Positions 8,115 to 16,038 are shown, counted from the stretch's first letter. The stretch is 64,000 nt of DNA from Flavobacteriaceae bacterium (GCA_024638165.1 JAHEKV010000004.1:1-64000), one strand, 5' to 3'. The notes: generated by a model not told the origin, from the letters alone. Program-made: numbers and translations.

Positions 8115-9104
8115 TTAGAAGCTGTATATGGCTGCCAAAACGAATGAAGACAAACTATCAGTATTTCCGCTTTCGTTTGCGTAGAAGGCTTCAGAACCTT
8201 TATCTAATCTAAATTCTGGCTTGAATGTGAAGTTTCCACTAGAGTAACTTCCGGTTAGAGTGAGTGAAGTGTTATCGAGTTCTCCATCTCCAAGAATTCC
8301 CGCACCGTTGTCTTTAAATATCTCGCCACGAAGTCCTAAAGAGAAGTCTTCTGATAAACCAATCTGTGGATAGAGGGCAACACCTGAAAATTCAGCGCCG
8401 TCGGCTAATGAAGCTTTTGAAGCGTTAATACCTAGGTAGAACCCTTCAGATAGATCGAATCCTCCGGTATAGTCAATCTGTGTATAGTCCTTACCTGCAA
8501 GGAGGTTCAGGTATTGACCGTATAACCCTAGTTGAGCTCCGAACATATACTTGTCGAACGCGGCGCCATTGCCGGCACTATCAAAATTACCTTCGGTATA
8601 ATCGGTTTGATTCATCACCCCAAGCATTAATGAAATGTCATCACTCAATGCTGCATCTAGTTTGAGACCCGTATGAGAGAATGGTCCGTAAGAGAATAAA
8701 TACGATGTAGAATAGTTGAAATTGGCCGCTGGTGAAATCACTTCATAACCTAAGAAGGTGTTGAAGTTACCAAACGTCAGTGTTACACTATCACTCAAAT
8801 TGTAGTATACATAGAGCTGGTTGACCATGTTTGATGATCCTGATGAATTAAAAACAGCTTCAGTTCCTCTAGGACCCATTACTAAATCGGCTACAAATCC
8901 GTGGTCTTCTCCTTCATAAGCGAAAATTAGGTTTGCCATCCCTAGAGAAAATCCAGGTAGGTTAGCAAACGAGGTGCCCGGTGCGTATTCACTGCTTCTG
9001 AAGTAGGTATCAACGGTTCCTGAAAGTGAGAAGGTTGGTTCTGTTTCTTGGGCTATAGCAATACCTGTTAAAGCCATAGCAAGGGTTGTGAAAAGTTTTT
9101 TCAT
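8115..9104 (-). CDS. Outer-membrane beta-barrel porin (OmpL/BBP2-like) next to amtB
   Basis: A 329-residue outer-membrane protein. A signal peptide of about 18 residues ends AIAQ. The rest alternates short polar and aromatic/hydrophobic beta strands (for example VTLTFGNFNTFLGYE and LYVYYNLSDS) and finishes with FVLAAIYSF. The terminal Phe is the usual insertion signal of outer-membrane barrels. The pattern fits the OmpL-like BBP2 porins found beside ammonium transporter genes in Bacteroidota. It lies 69 bases downstream of amtB on the same strand, with a terminator between, so it may be read through or separately expressed. A role in passage of ammonium or small nitrogen compounds is an inference from position only. 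Confidence 0.85.
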   Translation of the reverse strand: MKKLFTTLAMALTGIAIAQETEPTFSLSGTVDTYFRSSEYAPGTSFANLPGFSLGMANLIFAYEGEDHGFVADLVMGPRGTEAVFNSSGSSNMVNQLYVYYNLSDSVTLTFGNFNTFLGYEVISPAANFNYSTSYLFSYGPFSHTGLKLDAALSDDISLMLGVMNQTDYTEGNFDSAGNGAAFDKYMFGAQLGLYGQYLNLLAGKDYTQIDYTGGFDLSEGFYLGINASKASLADGAEFSGVALYPQIGLSEDFSLGLRGEIFKDNGAGILGDGELDNTSLTLTGSYSSGNFTFKPEFRLDKGSEAFYANESGNTDSLSSFVLAAIYSF

Positions 9105-9133
9105 GGTGTTCGAGTTTTGATGATGATTATTGT

Positions 9134-9170
9134 AAAAAAATAAGGGGCGCTCGTTTTCTTGCGCCCCTTA
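9134..9170 (-). terminator. Terminator after amtB
   Basis: Stem TAAGGGGCGC (9141-9150) against GCGCCCCTTA (9161-9170), 10 bp and perfect, with a 10-base loop. On the minus strand it is followed by seven T. It starts four bases after the amtB stop and separates glnK-amtB from the porin gene. Confidence 0.88.
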
Positions 9171-9173
9171 CTG

Positions 9174-10430
9174 TTAATGTTGGTTCAGTCTGAAATCTGG
9201 ATAAGCGTCCATTCCATGCTCGTGAATATCGAGCCCTTCGATTTCTTCTTCGCGAGAAACGCGCAGCCCCATTGTTTTCTTTAAGCTGAAAAGAATGATA
9301 AAGGCAGTTACGCTACAGAAAGCAGCAACAGCACCTACTCCAGCCAATTGCACTAAAAATTGATCCATTGAAGCCTTTGCTCCAAATAAACCTACCGCTA
9401 GCGTTCCCCACATACCGGTTACAAGGTGAACAGCGATAGCTCCGACAGGGTCATCTAGTAATAATTTATCAAGAAGCGTTACGGCAAGTACGATAAGGAC
9501 ACCCCCGATTGCACCGACTATAACGGCCTCATTTGGTGACATTTGGTCTGCCCCCGCAGTAATACTTACCAGTCCTCCTAAGATTCCATTTAGGAACATG
9601 GTTAAATCAAAGTTCTTAAATCTGAATAATGCGAATACAAAAGCTGACATACCACCTGCTGCTGCTGCAAGTGAAGTAGTTACTAATGTAAGTGAAGTAA
9701 GTTCTGGATCTGCAGAAAGCACTGATCCACCGTTAAATCCAAACCATCCTAACCAAAGGATAAGGACCCCTGCAGTGGTAAAGGGTAGACTGTGTCCCGG
9801 GATCGCATTGGCCTTACCGTCTTCGGTATATTTTCCGATTCGTGGCCCCAATAAATATACTGCGATCAGTGCAGCCCATCCACCTACTGAGTGAACTATC
9901 GTAGATCCTGCGAAGTCGTAGAATCCTTCTGCTTCACCATAACTTAGGCTAGATAGAAAACCGCCGCCCCATTGCCAAGACCCTACAATAGGATACACTA
10001 GGCCTACATATATGAGGGTGAAAATGAAAAAAGATTGGAGCTTTACACGCTCTGCTACTGCCCCCGATACAATGGTGGCTGCAGTTGCGGCAAACATTCC
10101 CTGAAATAAGAAGTCAGTCCACCAAGTGTACCCTCCACTAGCATATTCTGGAGTCATCCCTCCTTCAGGAGCCGCAATTCCGAACCCTGCGAATTTGAAA
10201 AATCCAAAATCACCGTCTTCAAATCCAGGATACATCAAGTTGAACCCTCCTATATAATATAGCAGTAAACCAGCAGTGATGATAAATATGTTTTTGAATA
10301 ATATATTAACGGTATTTTTCTGGCGTGTAAGCCCGATTTCAAGGAATGAGAATCCGAGGTGCATGAAGAATACAAGCCCCGTACAAATCATCATCCAGAT
10401 GTTGTTAGCAGTAAATAAAGCAGTTTCCAT
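9174..10430 (-). CDS. amtB: Ammonium transporter AmtB
   Basis: An inner-membrane ammonium channel of the Amt/Rh family, 418 residues with about 11 membrane segments. The twin pore histidines are visible as TIVHSVGGW (His180) and AIAVHLVTGMWG (His335). The selectivity-region residues are in FQGMFAATAATIVSGA and the conserved WLGWFGFNGGS lies near 226-236. The cytosolic C-terminal tail (from about 390) contains the EEIEGLDIHEHG stretch that contacts P-II proteins. Unlike many Amt proteins it seems to lack a cleavable signal peptide. It follows glnK by 23 bases, the conserved glnK-amtB pairing, so GlnK-dependent gating is expected. Confidence 0.97.
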   Translation of the reverse strand: METALFTANNIWMMICTGLVFFMHLGFSFLEIGLTRQKNTVNILFKNIFIITAGLLLYYIGGFNLMYPGFEDGDFGFFKFAGFGIAAPEGGMTPEYASGGYTWWTDFLFQGMFAATAATIVSGAVAERVKLQSFFIFTLIYVGLVYPIVGSWQWGGGFLSSLSYGEAEGFYDFAGSTIVHSVGGWAALIAVYLLGPRIGKYTEDGKANAIPGHSLPFTTAGVLILWLGWFGFNGGSVLSADPELTSLTLVTTSLAAAAGGMSAFVFALFRFKNFDLTMFLNGILGGLVSITAGADQMSPNEAVIVGAIGGVLIVLAVTLLDKLLLDDPVGAIAVHLVTGMWGTLAVGLFGAKASMDQFLVQLAGVGAVAAFCSVTAFIILFSLKKTMGLRVSREEEIEGLDIHEHGMDAYPDFRLNQH

Positions 10431-10453
10431 GGTTTTCGTTTTTTGATTGATGA

Positions 10454-10792
10454 TTAGTTGATTCCTTCGTAACCGTTTTCTCCGGTTCTAATGCGGTAAG
10501 CTTCTTCAACAGGGCAAATAAAGATTTTCCCATCCCCTACATTTCCTGTTTTTGCCGCTTCTAGTATTGTTTTGACCGCAGTATCAACAAATTCGTCAGA
10601 AACCACGATAGAAAGGTATCTACGTTGAATATCTGAGGTGGAATACACCACGCCTCGGTATACGTGTCCTTGTTTTTCGTTACCCACACCGGTAACATCC
10701 CAATAACTAAAAAATACTACACCAACGTCGTGTAGCGCTTTTTTCACTTCGTCAAACTTTGACTTGCGAATGATTGCTTCAATTTTTTTCAT
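10454..10792 (-). CDS. glnK: P-II family nitrogen regulator (GlnK-like)
   Basis: A trimeric signal protein that binds ATP/ADP and 2-oxoglutarate and blocks AmtB when ammonium is plentiful. It has 112 residues starting at MKKIEAIIRK (ATG ending at 10792). An in-frame ATG 48 bases upstream would add a hydrophobic extension absent from the family, so I reject it. The T-loop YRGVVYSTSD keeps a Tyr (residue 50) at the usual uridylylation position. The B-loop region GNVGDGKIFICPVEEAYRIRTGE is intact apart from minor changes. Whether the Tyr is modified in this lineage cannot be told from sequence. It is the first gene of the glnK-amtB unit. Confidence 0.95.
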   Translation of the reverse strand: MKKIEAIIRKSKFDEVKKALHDVGVVFFSYWDVTGVGNEKQGHVYRGVVYSTSDIQRRYLSIVVSDEFVDTAVKTILEAAKTGNVGDGKIFICPVEEAYRIRTGENGYEGIN

Positions 10793-10900
10793 GGTTTTTT
10801 CGATTTTGTTGCGGTAAATGTATAGAAATGAGCAAAACACAATAAAAAATTCAGTGTTTTATTCAAAACTTTTAATATATCTCAAATATTCAACTTCCAA

Positions 10901-10929
10901 TAGTGTGATATTCGAAATTGGTCTCACTA
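10901..10929. repeat. Imperfect inverted repeat upstream of glnK
   Basis: TAGTGTGA (10901-10908) faces TCTCACTA (10922-10929); seven of eight positions pair across a 13-base centre. It lies between the end of crcB and the start of the glnK-amtB unit. It has no T tract on either side, so it looks more like a protein-binding site or a weak RNA hairpin than a terminator. No regulator is identified. Confidence 0.35.
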
Positions 10930-10963
10930 TATATTGTTAGAATCGTAAAAAATGAAGAAATGC

Positions 10964-11332
10964 TTATCGAACAATTCGATAACCGATGACCAAAAATAGG
11001 ATTCCGAAAAGAAGACTACTCAAAGTATATAAGGTATATGGCAAATAGAGCTCCCGTTCTAATAGGGATAACCCTTCCTTTGAAAACGTGCTAAAAGTGG
11101 TGAAACCTCCACATAAACCAGTAAGTAAAAAAAGCTGGAGTTGCCCTTGATCAGATTTATTGAGCAGGCTGCTGAATAAACCGAGTAATAAGCATCCGAT
11201 AAGATTGGCAGTAAAGGTTCCCCATTGAAAATGAGCTCCTTCTTTATTGAATGCTATTGATAGTTGGTAGCGAATAATACTACCGACTCCACCACCTAGA
11301 AAAACCCAAAGAAATGGGAGTAATGTTTTCAT
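10964..11332 (-). CDS. crcB: Fluoride channel Fluc/CrcB
   Basis: A small inner-membrane fluoride exporter of 122 residues with four membrane segments, working as an antiparallel dimer. The family motifs are present: GGGVGSIIRY (13-22), TFTANLIGCLLLG with pore Asn43, and TGLCGGFTTFSTFSKE (71-86) with the Phe-box residues and the Thr-Ser track. Because only one crcB is seen here, a homodimer is likely. Its ATG overlaps the TGA of the preceding small gene (ATGA), indicating translational coupling with the ilvE unit. I looked for a fluoride riboswitch in front of the unit and saw none. Confidence 0.93.
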   Translation of the reverse strand: MKTLLPFLWVFLGGGVGSIIRYQLSIAFNKEGAHFQWGTFTANLIGCLLLGLFSSLLNKSDQGQLQLFLLTGLCGGFTTFSTFSKEGLSLLERELYLPYTLYTLSSLLFGILFLVIGYRIVR

Positions 11333-11514
11333 CTTAAGGCGTATTTAAGGCCTGTAAGGAGTGCAATAAATACGATAAAGGCAACAAGTACCCAGAGTGA
11401 TCCCTTGAATTGTTTGGTATGTATAGCCTTGTCTTTTCTATATGAGAACACTATGATACTCACGAACCCCACAAAGAAGAGTGCTGCAAAAATAAGTTGA
11501 CCAGTGCTAAACAT
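11329..11514 (-). CDS. Small two-helix membrane protein, 61 residues
   Basis: Too small to assign by family. Two hydrophobic stretches (about 5-23 and 43-57) flank a basic segment (SYRKDKAIHTKQFKGS), so it should be an inner-membrane hairpin with the charged loop on the cytosolic side. The gene is very tightly placed: its ATG overlaps the ilvE stop (TAATG arrangement) and its TGA overlaps the crcB ATG. This double coupling argues that it is translated. It could be an accessory to the fluoride channel or simply carried along; there is no direct evidence for either. Confidence 0.75.
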   Translation of the reverse strand: MFSTGQLIFAALFFVGFVSIIVFSYRKDKAIHTKQFKGSLWVLVAFIVFIALLTGLKYALR

Positions 11515-12560
11515 TAAATTACCTCATATCTCCATCCGTAAGGATCTTCAGTACGTCCTAATTGAATGTCTGTTAATTCCTTTTTAAGTAGTTGGGCATA
11601 AGGATTTTCTACCTCATCGATGCTGTACTGGATGCCTTGGTATCCAAAACTATTGATCTCACTTACTACCGCAGCAGTTCCCACCCCGAATAGCTCTTTT
11701 AATTCGCCCGTTTCAAAGCCTTTAACAAGCTCAGCTACAGATACTGATCGCTCTTCAACCTCAATACCTAAGTCTTTACACAAGGTGAGCATGCTTTTAC
11801 GCGTTATACCATCAAGGATCGTATCTGAAGTAGGACTAGTGAATAATTGATCGCCTAGACGAACAAAGATATTCATGGTACCTGCTTCTTCGATATAACT
11901 ATGTGTGTTAGCGTCAGTCCATACCACTTGTTGATAACCTTCTGCCTTTGCTAATTCGGTCGGATAGAATTGCCCTGCATAATTTCCGGCTGCTTTTGCA
12001 TATCCAAATCCACCTGGAGCAGCTCTAGAAAAACGCTCCTCAATCTTAACGGCAATGGCACTTGAGAAGTAGGCGGATACCGGTGAGCAAATAATAGCAA
12101 ATCGATATTCTAAAGCGGGATTCGCCTTGATCGCAGCCTCGGTGGCAAATACGTAAGGTCTTATATAAAGTGAACTTCCTTCATCGGTAGGAATCCATGC
12201 CTTCTCTAATTTGATAAGTTCATTGAGACTTTCTAAAAAGGCCTTTTCATCGATTTGTGGAATACACATACGCTCACACGAACGATTAAATCGCTTGATA
12301 TTTTCAGTTGGTCTAAACAGGTACGCTTTTCCATCTTTTCCTTTATAAGCCTTCATTCCTTCAAATAGTGCTTGACCGTAGTGAAAAACACTAGCCGACG
12401 GCTCTAAGGTAAAAGGAGCGTAAGGTTTAATAGTATGAGAAGACCACTTACCATCTTTAAAATCAGAGATTACCATGTGGTCGGTAAATTGAGTGCCGAA
12501 ACCAAGATTGGTTAGGTTAAGATTCTCTAGTTTAGATTGAGCAACTTTTTCTATTTCCAT
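11514..12560 (-). CDS. ilvE: Branched-chain amino acid aminotransferase
   Basis: Transfers amino groups between 2-oxoglutarate/glutamate and the keto acids of valine, leucine and isoleucine; PLP-dependent, fold type IV. It has 348 residues, the length of the larger eukaryote-like BCAT group. Visible are HYGQALFEGMKAYKGKDG near the N terminus, YAKAAGNYAG with the PLP-binding Lys, EEAGTMNIFV with the conserved Glu, and GVGTAAVVSEI near the C terminus, which holds the phosphate. It heads a - strand unit with the 61-residue membrane protein and crcB. An inverted repeat overlaps its promoter. Confidence 0.95.
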   Translation of the reverse strand: MEIEKVAQSKLENLNLTNLGFGTQFTDHMVISDFKDGKWSSHTIKPYAPFTLEPSASVFHYGQALFEGMKAYKGKDGKAYLFRPTENIKRFNRSCERMCIPQIDEKAFLESLNELIKLEKAWIPTDEGSSLYIRPYVFATEAAIKANPALEYRFAIICSPVSAYFSSAIAVKIEERFSRAAPGGFGYAKAAGNYAGQFYPTELAKAEGYQQVVWTDANTHSYIEEAGTMNIFVRLGDQLFTSPTSDTILDGITRKSMLTLCKDLGIEVEERSVSVAELVKGFETGELKELFGVGTAAVVSEINSFGYQGIQYSIDEVENPYAQLLKKELTDIQLGRTEDPYGWRYEVI

Positions 12561-12574
12561 CTTAATGAACGCTT

Positions 12575-12592
12575 ATACTACAAAAGTAGTAT
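12575..12592. repeat. Perfect inverted repeat in the ilvE-mnmD divergent promoter region
   Basis: ATACTAC-AAAA-GTAGTAT, seven bases each side with an AAAA centre. It covers the ilvE -7 element (12581-12588) and lies 10 bases from the mnmD -7 element, so a bound protein could affect both genes. There is no T tract, and it is upstream of both genes, so it is not a terminator. Confidence 0.55.
12581..12588 (-). promoter_or_regulatory. -7 promoter element of ilvE
   Basis: Reads TACTTTTG on the minus strand, a full match to TAnnTTTG, 20 bases before the ilvE ATG. It is embedded in the inverted repeat at 12575-12592. Confidence 0.5.
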
Positions 12593-12601
12593 TTCTTAGA
12601 T

Positions 12602-12609
12602 TACTTTTA
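12602..12609 (+). promoter_or_regulatory. Probable -7 promoter element of mnmD
   Basis: TACTTTTA matches TAnnTTTG except for the last base. Four bases separate it from the mnmD ATG at 12614, so a leaderless transcript is predicted if it is used. Confidence 0.4.
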
Positions 12610-12613
12610 CAGT

Positions 12614-13288
12614 ATGAAACGAAAGGTGATTCGAACGGGGGATGGTAGTAATACCTTAGAAATTACTGACCTTAATGAGACCTATCATTCAAGGCATGGA
12701 GCCCTTGTCGAAGCCAAACATGTGTTTATTGACGCAGGCCTAAGCTACTGGTTATCACAAAACCCTAAATCTCAGTCTTTATCTATTTTCGAAATGGGCT
12801 TAGGAACGGGAATGAATGCCCTGCTTACTTTCGATTTTTTAGAGAATTCACCGTTGAGACTGAATTACTTAGGCCTCGAGGCTTTTCCTTTAGAATCGAA
12901 AGAATGGTTAGCTATGAATGCTGAGGGGTGGGGTAATTACAATCAGTATTTAAAATTGCACGAAGCTGAATGGAATAGAGCGATTGAATTAGCTCCAAAT
13001 AAAATGATTCACAAAGTAGATCAAACCTTTGAGTCTTTTGAGTCTCAAACCAGTTTTGATCTTATTTATTATGATGCTTTTGGGGCAAGAGCTCAACCTG
13101 AGTTATGGGAAGCTCGTTGGTTTGAAAAATGTGCGAACCTGTTGAACACAGGAGGGGTATTTGTTACTTACGCTGCCAAAGGGAGTGTAAGACGGGCACT
13201 CGAAGCCGCTAATTTACGGGTAGAGCGTTTGCCGGGCCCTCCGGGCAAAAGGGAAATGTTGAGAGCTACAAAAACTCCACAATCATGA
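12614..13288 (+). CDS. mnmD: tRNA U34 5-methylaminomethyl-2-thiouridine methyltransferase MnmD
   Basis: Adds the last methyl group to nm5(s2)U at the wobble position of tRNA, using S-adenosylmethionine. It is a stand-alone 224-residue protein corresponding to the N-terminal (MnmC2-like) methyltransferase part of E. coli MnmC, without the FAD oxidase half. The SAM-binding motif FEMGLGTGMNA is at 59-69. The catalytic-pocket motif YYDAFGARAQPELW (from 152) and the terminal PGPPGKREMLRA stretch are characteristic. mnmA, which adds the thiol at the same base, is at 58674-59855. Its last bases overlap the next gene by 4 (ATGA). Confidence 0.92.
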   Translation: MKRKVIRTGDGSNTLEITDLNETYHSRHGALVEAKHVFIDAGLSYWLSQNPKSQSLSIFEMGLGTGMNALLTFDFLENSPLRLNYLGLEAFPLESKEWLAMNAEGWGNYNQYLKLHEAEWNRAIELAPNKMIHKVDQTFESFESQTSFDLIYYDAFGARAQPELWEARWFEKCANLLNTGGVFVTYAAKGSVRRALEAANLRVERLPGPPGKREMLRATKTPQS

Positions 13289-14205
13289 GTAAAACAGTCT
13301 TAGTTACTGGAGCGACCGGCTTAGTTGGAACCGCTTTGCTTCGTTATCTAGAAACGTCTAGTCAGTGGCAATGTCGGTACTTAACAAGAAATAAAAATGC
13401 AAAGCCACTTCATGGTGCAGATGCGTTTTACTGGGACCCGAATCAGTTCGAAGTTCAAGAAGGGGCTTTAAAGGATGTGGATGCTATTGTTAACCTTGCA
13501 GGAGCTACAGTGGCGAATCGTTGGAGCAAGCGTTACAAAGCCGAAATTTTGTCGAGTCGTGTGAATGGATTAAAAACCTTGAATCGCGCACTCTCCAACT
13601 CTAAACATTCAGTAAAGCAGTTGGTCTCTGCCTCAGCTATCGGTTTTTACAAAAGTGATTTTGAGAATAGTTACACCGAATCAAGCACCCAATCAGACCC
13701 TGGTTTTTTAAGTAAGGTTGTTCAGCAATGGGAAGCTGAAGCTGATCGTTTTGAATCATTAAATATCTCAGTGAGTAAATTACGATTTGGCATTGTATTT
13801 TCAACTCGCGGTGGTGCGCTGCCTAAGCTTATGCAACCTACTTCAATAGGTCTAGGGGCCGCCTTAGGATCTGGGGAGCAGTGGCAGTCTTGGATTCATA
13901 TTGATGATCTTATTCGAGCAATTATTCACCGTTTAGATTCAGAGAGTAAGGGAGTCTACAATGTGGTTTCTCCTTATCCAGAAAGAGCATTCGAAATATC
14001 TGAGCGATTAGCGAAGGTGATGAATCGTCCGTTTTGGTTAAAGCGATCTCCTGAATTTATGATTAAACTGCTTTTAGGAGAGATGTCTGAAATGGTACTT
14101 CAGTCACAAAAAGTAATTCCTGAAAGATTACTAAACGAAGGCTTTGAATTCCATTATTCCAATTTGACCGAAGCTTTAACCGATCTAATTCAGACAAGAA
14201 AGTGA
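13285..14205 (+). CDS. TIGR01777 family NAD(P)-binding epimerase-like protein
   Basis: A 306-residue extended short-chain dehydrogenase-like protein. The Rossmann nucleotide motif GATGLVGTALL is at about 8-18, and NLAGATVANRWSKRYKAEI is the family signature near 70-90. SASAIGFYKS replaces the normal YxxxK catalytic pattern with a Tyr in another place, and the DUF1731-type C terminus (NVVSPYPERAFEISERLAKV, then PERLLNEGFEFHYSNLTEAL) is present. Its biological substrate is unknown; names such as SulA-like epimerase are historical. It overlaps mnmD by 4 bases and precedes grpE by about 70 bases. Confidence 0.88.
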   Translation: MSKTVLVTGATGLVGTALLRYLETSSQWQCRYLTRNKNAKPLHGADAFYWDPNQFEVQEGALKDVDAIVNLAGATVANRWSKRYKAEILSSRVNGLKTLNRALSNSKHSVKQLVSASAIGFYKSDFENSYTESSTQSDPGFLSKVVQQWEAEADRFESLNISVSKLRFGIVFSTRGGALPKLMQPTSIGLGAALGSGEQWQSWIHIDDLIRAIIHRLDSESKGVYNVVSPYPERAFEISERLAKVMNRPFWLKRSPEFMIKLLLGEMSEMVLQSQKVIPERLLNEGFEFHYSNLTEALTDLIQTRK

Positions 14206-14275
14206 CATTTTGGCACAGAAGCCTACTATGGCAACACTTTTGTCTTTAATTCAGAAATTAATTTTCACACAAAAA

Positions 14276-14836
14276 ATGAGTAAGTCGAAAAACAGTGAAA
14301 AGAATCCTATCGATTCAACGGATAATCACGAAATTGAATCTAATGAGGTAGAGCAACCTGCTGCAGAGGATACTGCGAAACAGGAAAACGCTGAGCCTAC
14401 CATCGAGGAGCAATTAGCGCAAGAGAAGGATAAATTTCTCCGATTGTTTGCCGAATTTGAGAATTATAAAAAACGTACGACTAAGGAACGTATCGATTTG
14501 TTTAAGACGGCGGGTCGTGAAGTAATCACGGCTTTATTACCTGTGCTTGACGATTTTGATCGCGCCTTACCAGAGATTAAAAAATCTGCGGATGCAGATA
14601 CGTTAAAGGGTATTGAACTCATTCAAAATAAGTTTAAAGAGGTTCTTAAGTCTAAGGGTCTTACTGAAATAAGCGTTGAGGCTGGATCTGAATTTGATTC
14701 TGAGGTGCATGATGCGATTACCCAAATTCCAGCTCCAGAGGAAAAACTAAAAGGAAAAATAATCGATACGGTCGAAAAGGGATATACTCTTGGAGATCAA
14801 ATAATTAGGCACCCTAAAGTAGTTGTGGGTCAATAA
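14276..14836 (+). CDS. grpE: Nucleotide exchange factor GrpE
   Basis: Releases ADP from DnaK during the chaperone cycle. I place the start at the ATG at 14276 (MSKSKNSEK), giving 186 residues. An in-frame ATG 66 bases upstream would add a hydrophobic stretch not expected in GrpE. Features are a low-complexity acidic N terminus (about 1-60), a long coiled-coil helix with FAEFENYKKRTTKER, and the C-terminal beta domain with VEKGYTLGDQIIRHPKVVVG. It is three bases ahead of dnaJ, so the two form an operon. dnaK is not in this window. I saw no CIRCE element upstream, so heat control must be by another route. Confidence 0.95.
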   Translation: MSKSKNSEKNPIDSTDNHEIESNEVEQPAAEDTAKQENAEPTIEEQLAQEKDKFLRLFAEFENYKKRTTKERIDLFKTAGREVITALLPVLDDFDRALPEIKKSADADTLKGIELIQNKFKEVLKSKGLTEISVEAGSEFDSEVHDAITQIPAPEEKLKGKIIDTVEKGYTLGDQIIRHPKVVVGQ

Positions 14837-14839
14837 TCA

Positions 14840-15952
14840 ATGAAAGAAGATTTTTACGAAATATTAGGGGTTTCAAAAACGGCCACTGAGGCAGAAATTA
14901 AGAAGGCCTACCGAAAAAAGGCGATACAATTTCACCCTGATAAAAATCCGGGAGACACGGCTGCAGAAGAAAACTTCAAAAAGGCTGCAGAGGCCTATGA
15001 GGTTTTAGGCGACCCTGAGAAACGACGACAATACGACCAATTCGGACACGCAGCATTCGAAAACGGAGGTGCCGGAGGAGGCATGAATATGGATGATATC
15101 TTCAGTCAATTTGGAGATATTTTTGGCAGTGCTTTTGGCGGTGGATTCGGTGGCTTCGGTGGCTTCGGCGGAGGTGGAGCACGTCGTGTTAAAGGAACGA
15201 ACCTTCGAATTCAACTCAAATTGAATTTAGAGGAGATTGCAGAAGGAGTCGAGAAAAAGGTTAAAGTAAAGCGAAAGGTTCAAGCTGAGGGGGTCACTTA
15301 TAAATCTTGCTCAACCTGTAATGGAACAGGTCAGGTCACTAAGATTCAAAATACCATACTTGGTCGAATGCAGACTGCAGCCCCTTGTGGTACTTGCCAG
15401 GGCTCGGGTCAATTGTTAGATCAAAAACCAGCAGGAGCTGACGCCCAAGGCTTGATAGTGAAAGAAGAAACGGTTTCGATCCAAATTCCTGGCGGAGTTG
15501 AAGACGGGATGCAGTTAAAGGTATCAGGCAAGGGTAACGACGCTCCGGGTAACGGAATTGCAGGAGATTTAATTGTTTCGATTAAAGAGGAATCGCACCC
15601 TACCTTAAAAAGAGAAGGTGAAAACCTTCATTTTGATCTTAGAATCAGTTTTTCTGACGCAGTCTTAGGTGCCTCTAAAGAAATCGATACCGTATCTGGT
15701 AAGGTGCGAATCAAAATCGATAAGGGTACCCAATCAGGAAAGGTTCTGCGACTCAGAGGCAAAGGAATAAAGAGTTTGAACGGATATGGAAAAGGTGATC
15801 TACTCGTTCATGTTTTAGTATGGACCCCGCAAAAATTGACTTCTGAACAAGAGGCCCAATTTGAGAAGTGGTCTTCTGACAAGAACTTTGTTCCAGATCC
15901 GCAAAAGGATGATAAATCGACTTTTGATCGCATCCGAGATATGTTTTCTTGA
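14840..15952 (+). CDS. dnaJ: Chaperone DnaJ with a reduced zinc-finger region
   Basis: Stimulates DnaK ATPase and delivers unfolded clients. The J domain (1-70) has the HPD motif at 32-34. A Gly/Phe-rich linker (about 73-114) contains repeated GGFGG units. The Cys-rich region has only two CxxCxGxG units, with Cys157/Cys160 and Cys183/Cys186, instead of the usual four. By position these are repeats 2 and 3, leaving one zinc site; where repeat 4 should be there is [13 protein letters not shown]. The C-terminal client-binding domains (about 205-340) look intact. At 370 residues it is otherwise full length, and this reduction seems shared by flavobacterial DnaJ proteins as I recall them. Confidence 0.95.
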   Translation: MKEDFYEILGVSKTATEAEIKKAYRKKAIQFHPDKNPGDTAAEENFKKAAEAYEVLGDPEKRRQYDQFGHAAFENGGAGGGMNMDDIFSQFGDIFGSAFGGGFGGFGGFGGGGARRVKGTNLRIQLKLNLEEIAEGVEKKVKVKRKVQAEGVTYKSCSTCNGTGQVTKIQNTILGRMQTAAPCGTCQGSGQLLDQKPAGADAQGLIVKEETVSIQIPGGVEDGMQLKVSGKGNDAPGNGIAGDLIVSIKEESHPTLKREGENLHFDLRISFSDAVLGASKEIDTVSGKVRIKIDKGTQSGKVLRLRGKGIKSLNGYGKGDLLVHVLVWTPQKLTSEQEAQFEKWSSDKNFVPDPQKDDKSTFDRIRDMFS

Positions 15953-15982
15953 TGAAAAAGACGAGGTTACGAAATAAGTACT

Positions 15983-16015
15983 ATATTAGCTTCTAATATT
16001 GGGTAACCAATATTA
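15983..16015 (+). other. Two overlapping, mutually exclusive hairpins after dnaJ
   Basis: Hairpin A is ATATTAG-CTT-CTAATAT (15983-15999), 7 bp. Hairpin B is TAATATTGG-GTAA-CCAATATTA (15994-16015), 9 bp, closed by a GNRA-type GTAA loop and followed by TTTTCTTTTT. They share bases 15994-15999, so only one can form at a time. B resembles a terminator. A further terminator lies at 16039-16079. This places a switch-like structure in the dnaJ 3' region; whether it does anything is unknown. Confidence 0.5.
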
Positions 16016-16038
16016 TTTTCTTTTTCATAGCAATTTTT

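Noticed and set aside
10793-10840. An N-terminal extension of GlnK
   Set aside because: P-II proteins start with M-K-K-I-E; the extension is aromatic and hydrophobic and lies in the promoter region.
10841-10963. Fluoride riboswitch for crcB
   Set aside because: I searched the gaps in the crcB unit and around ilvE by eye for the crcB motif and found no convincing fold.
14210-14275. An N-terminal extension of GrpE from an earlier ATG
   Set aside because: It encodes a hydrophobic segment not present in GrpE; the ATG at 14276 fits the family.
14206-14276. CIRCE heat-shock operator before grpE
   Set aside because: The TTAGCACTC-N9-GAGTGCTAA sequence is absent.
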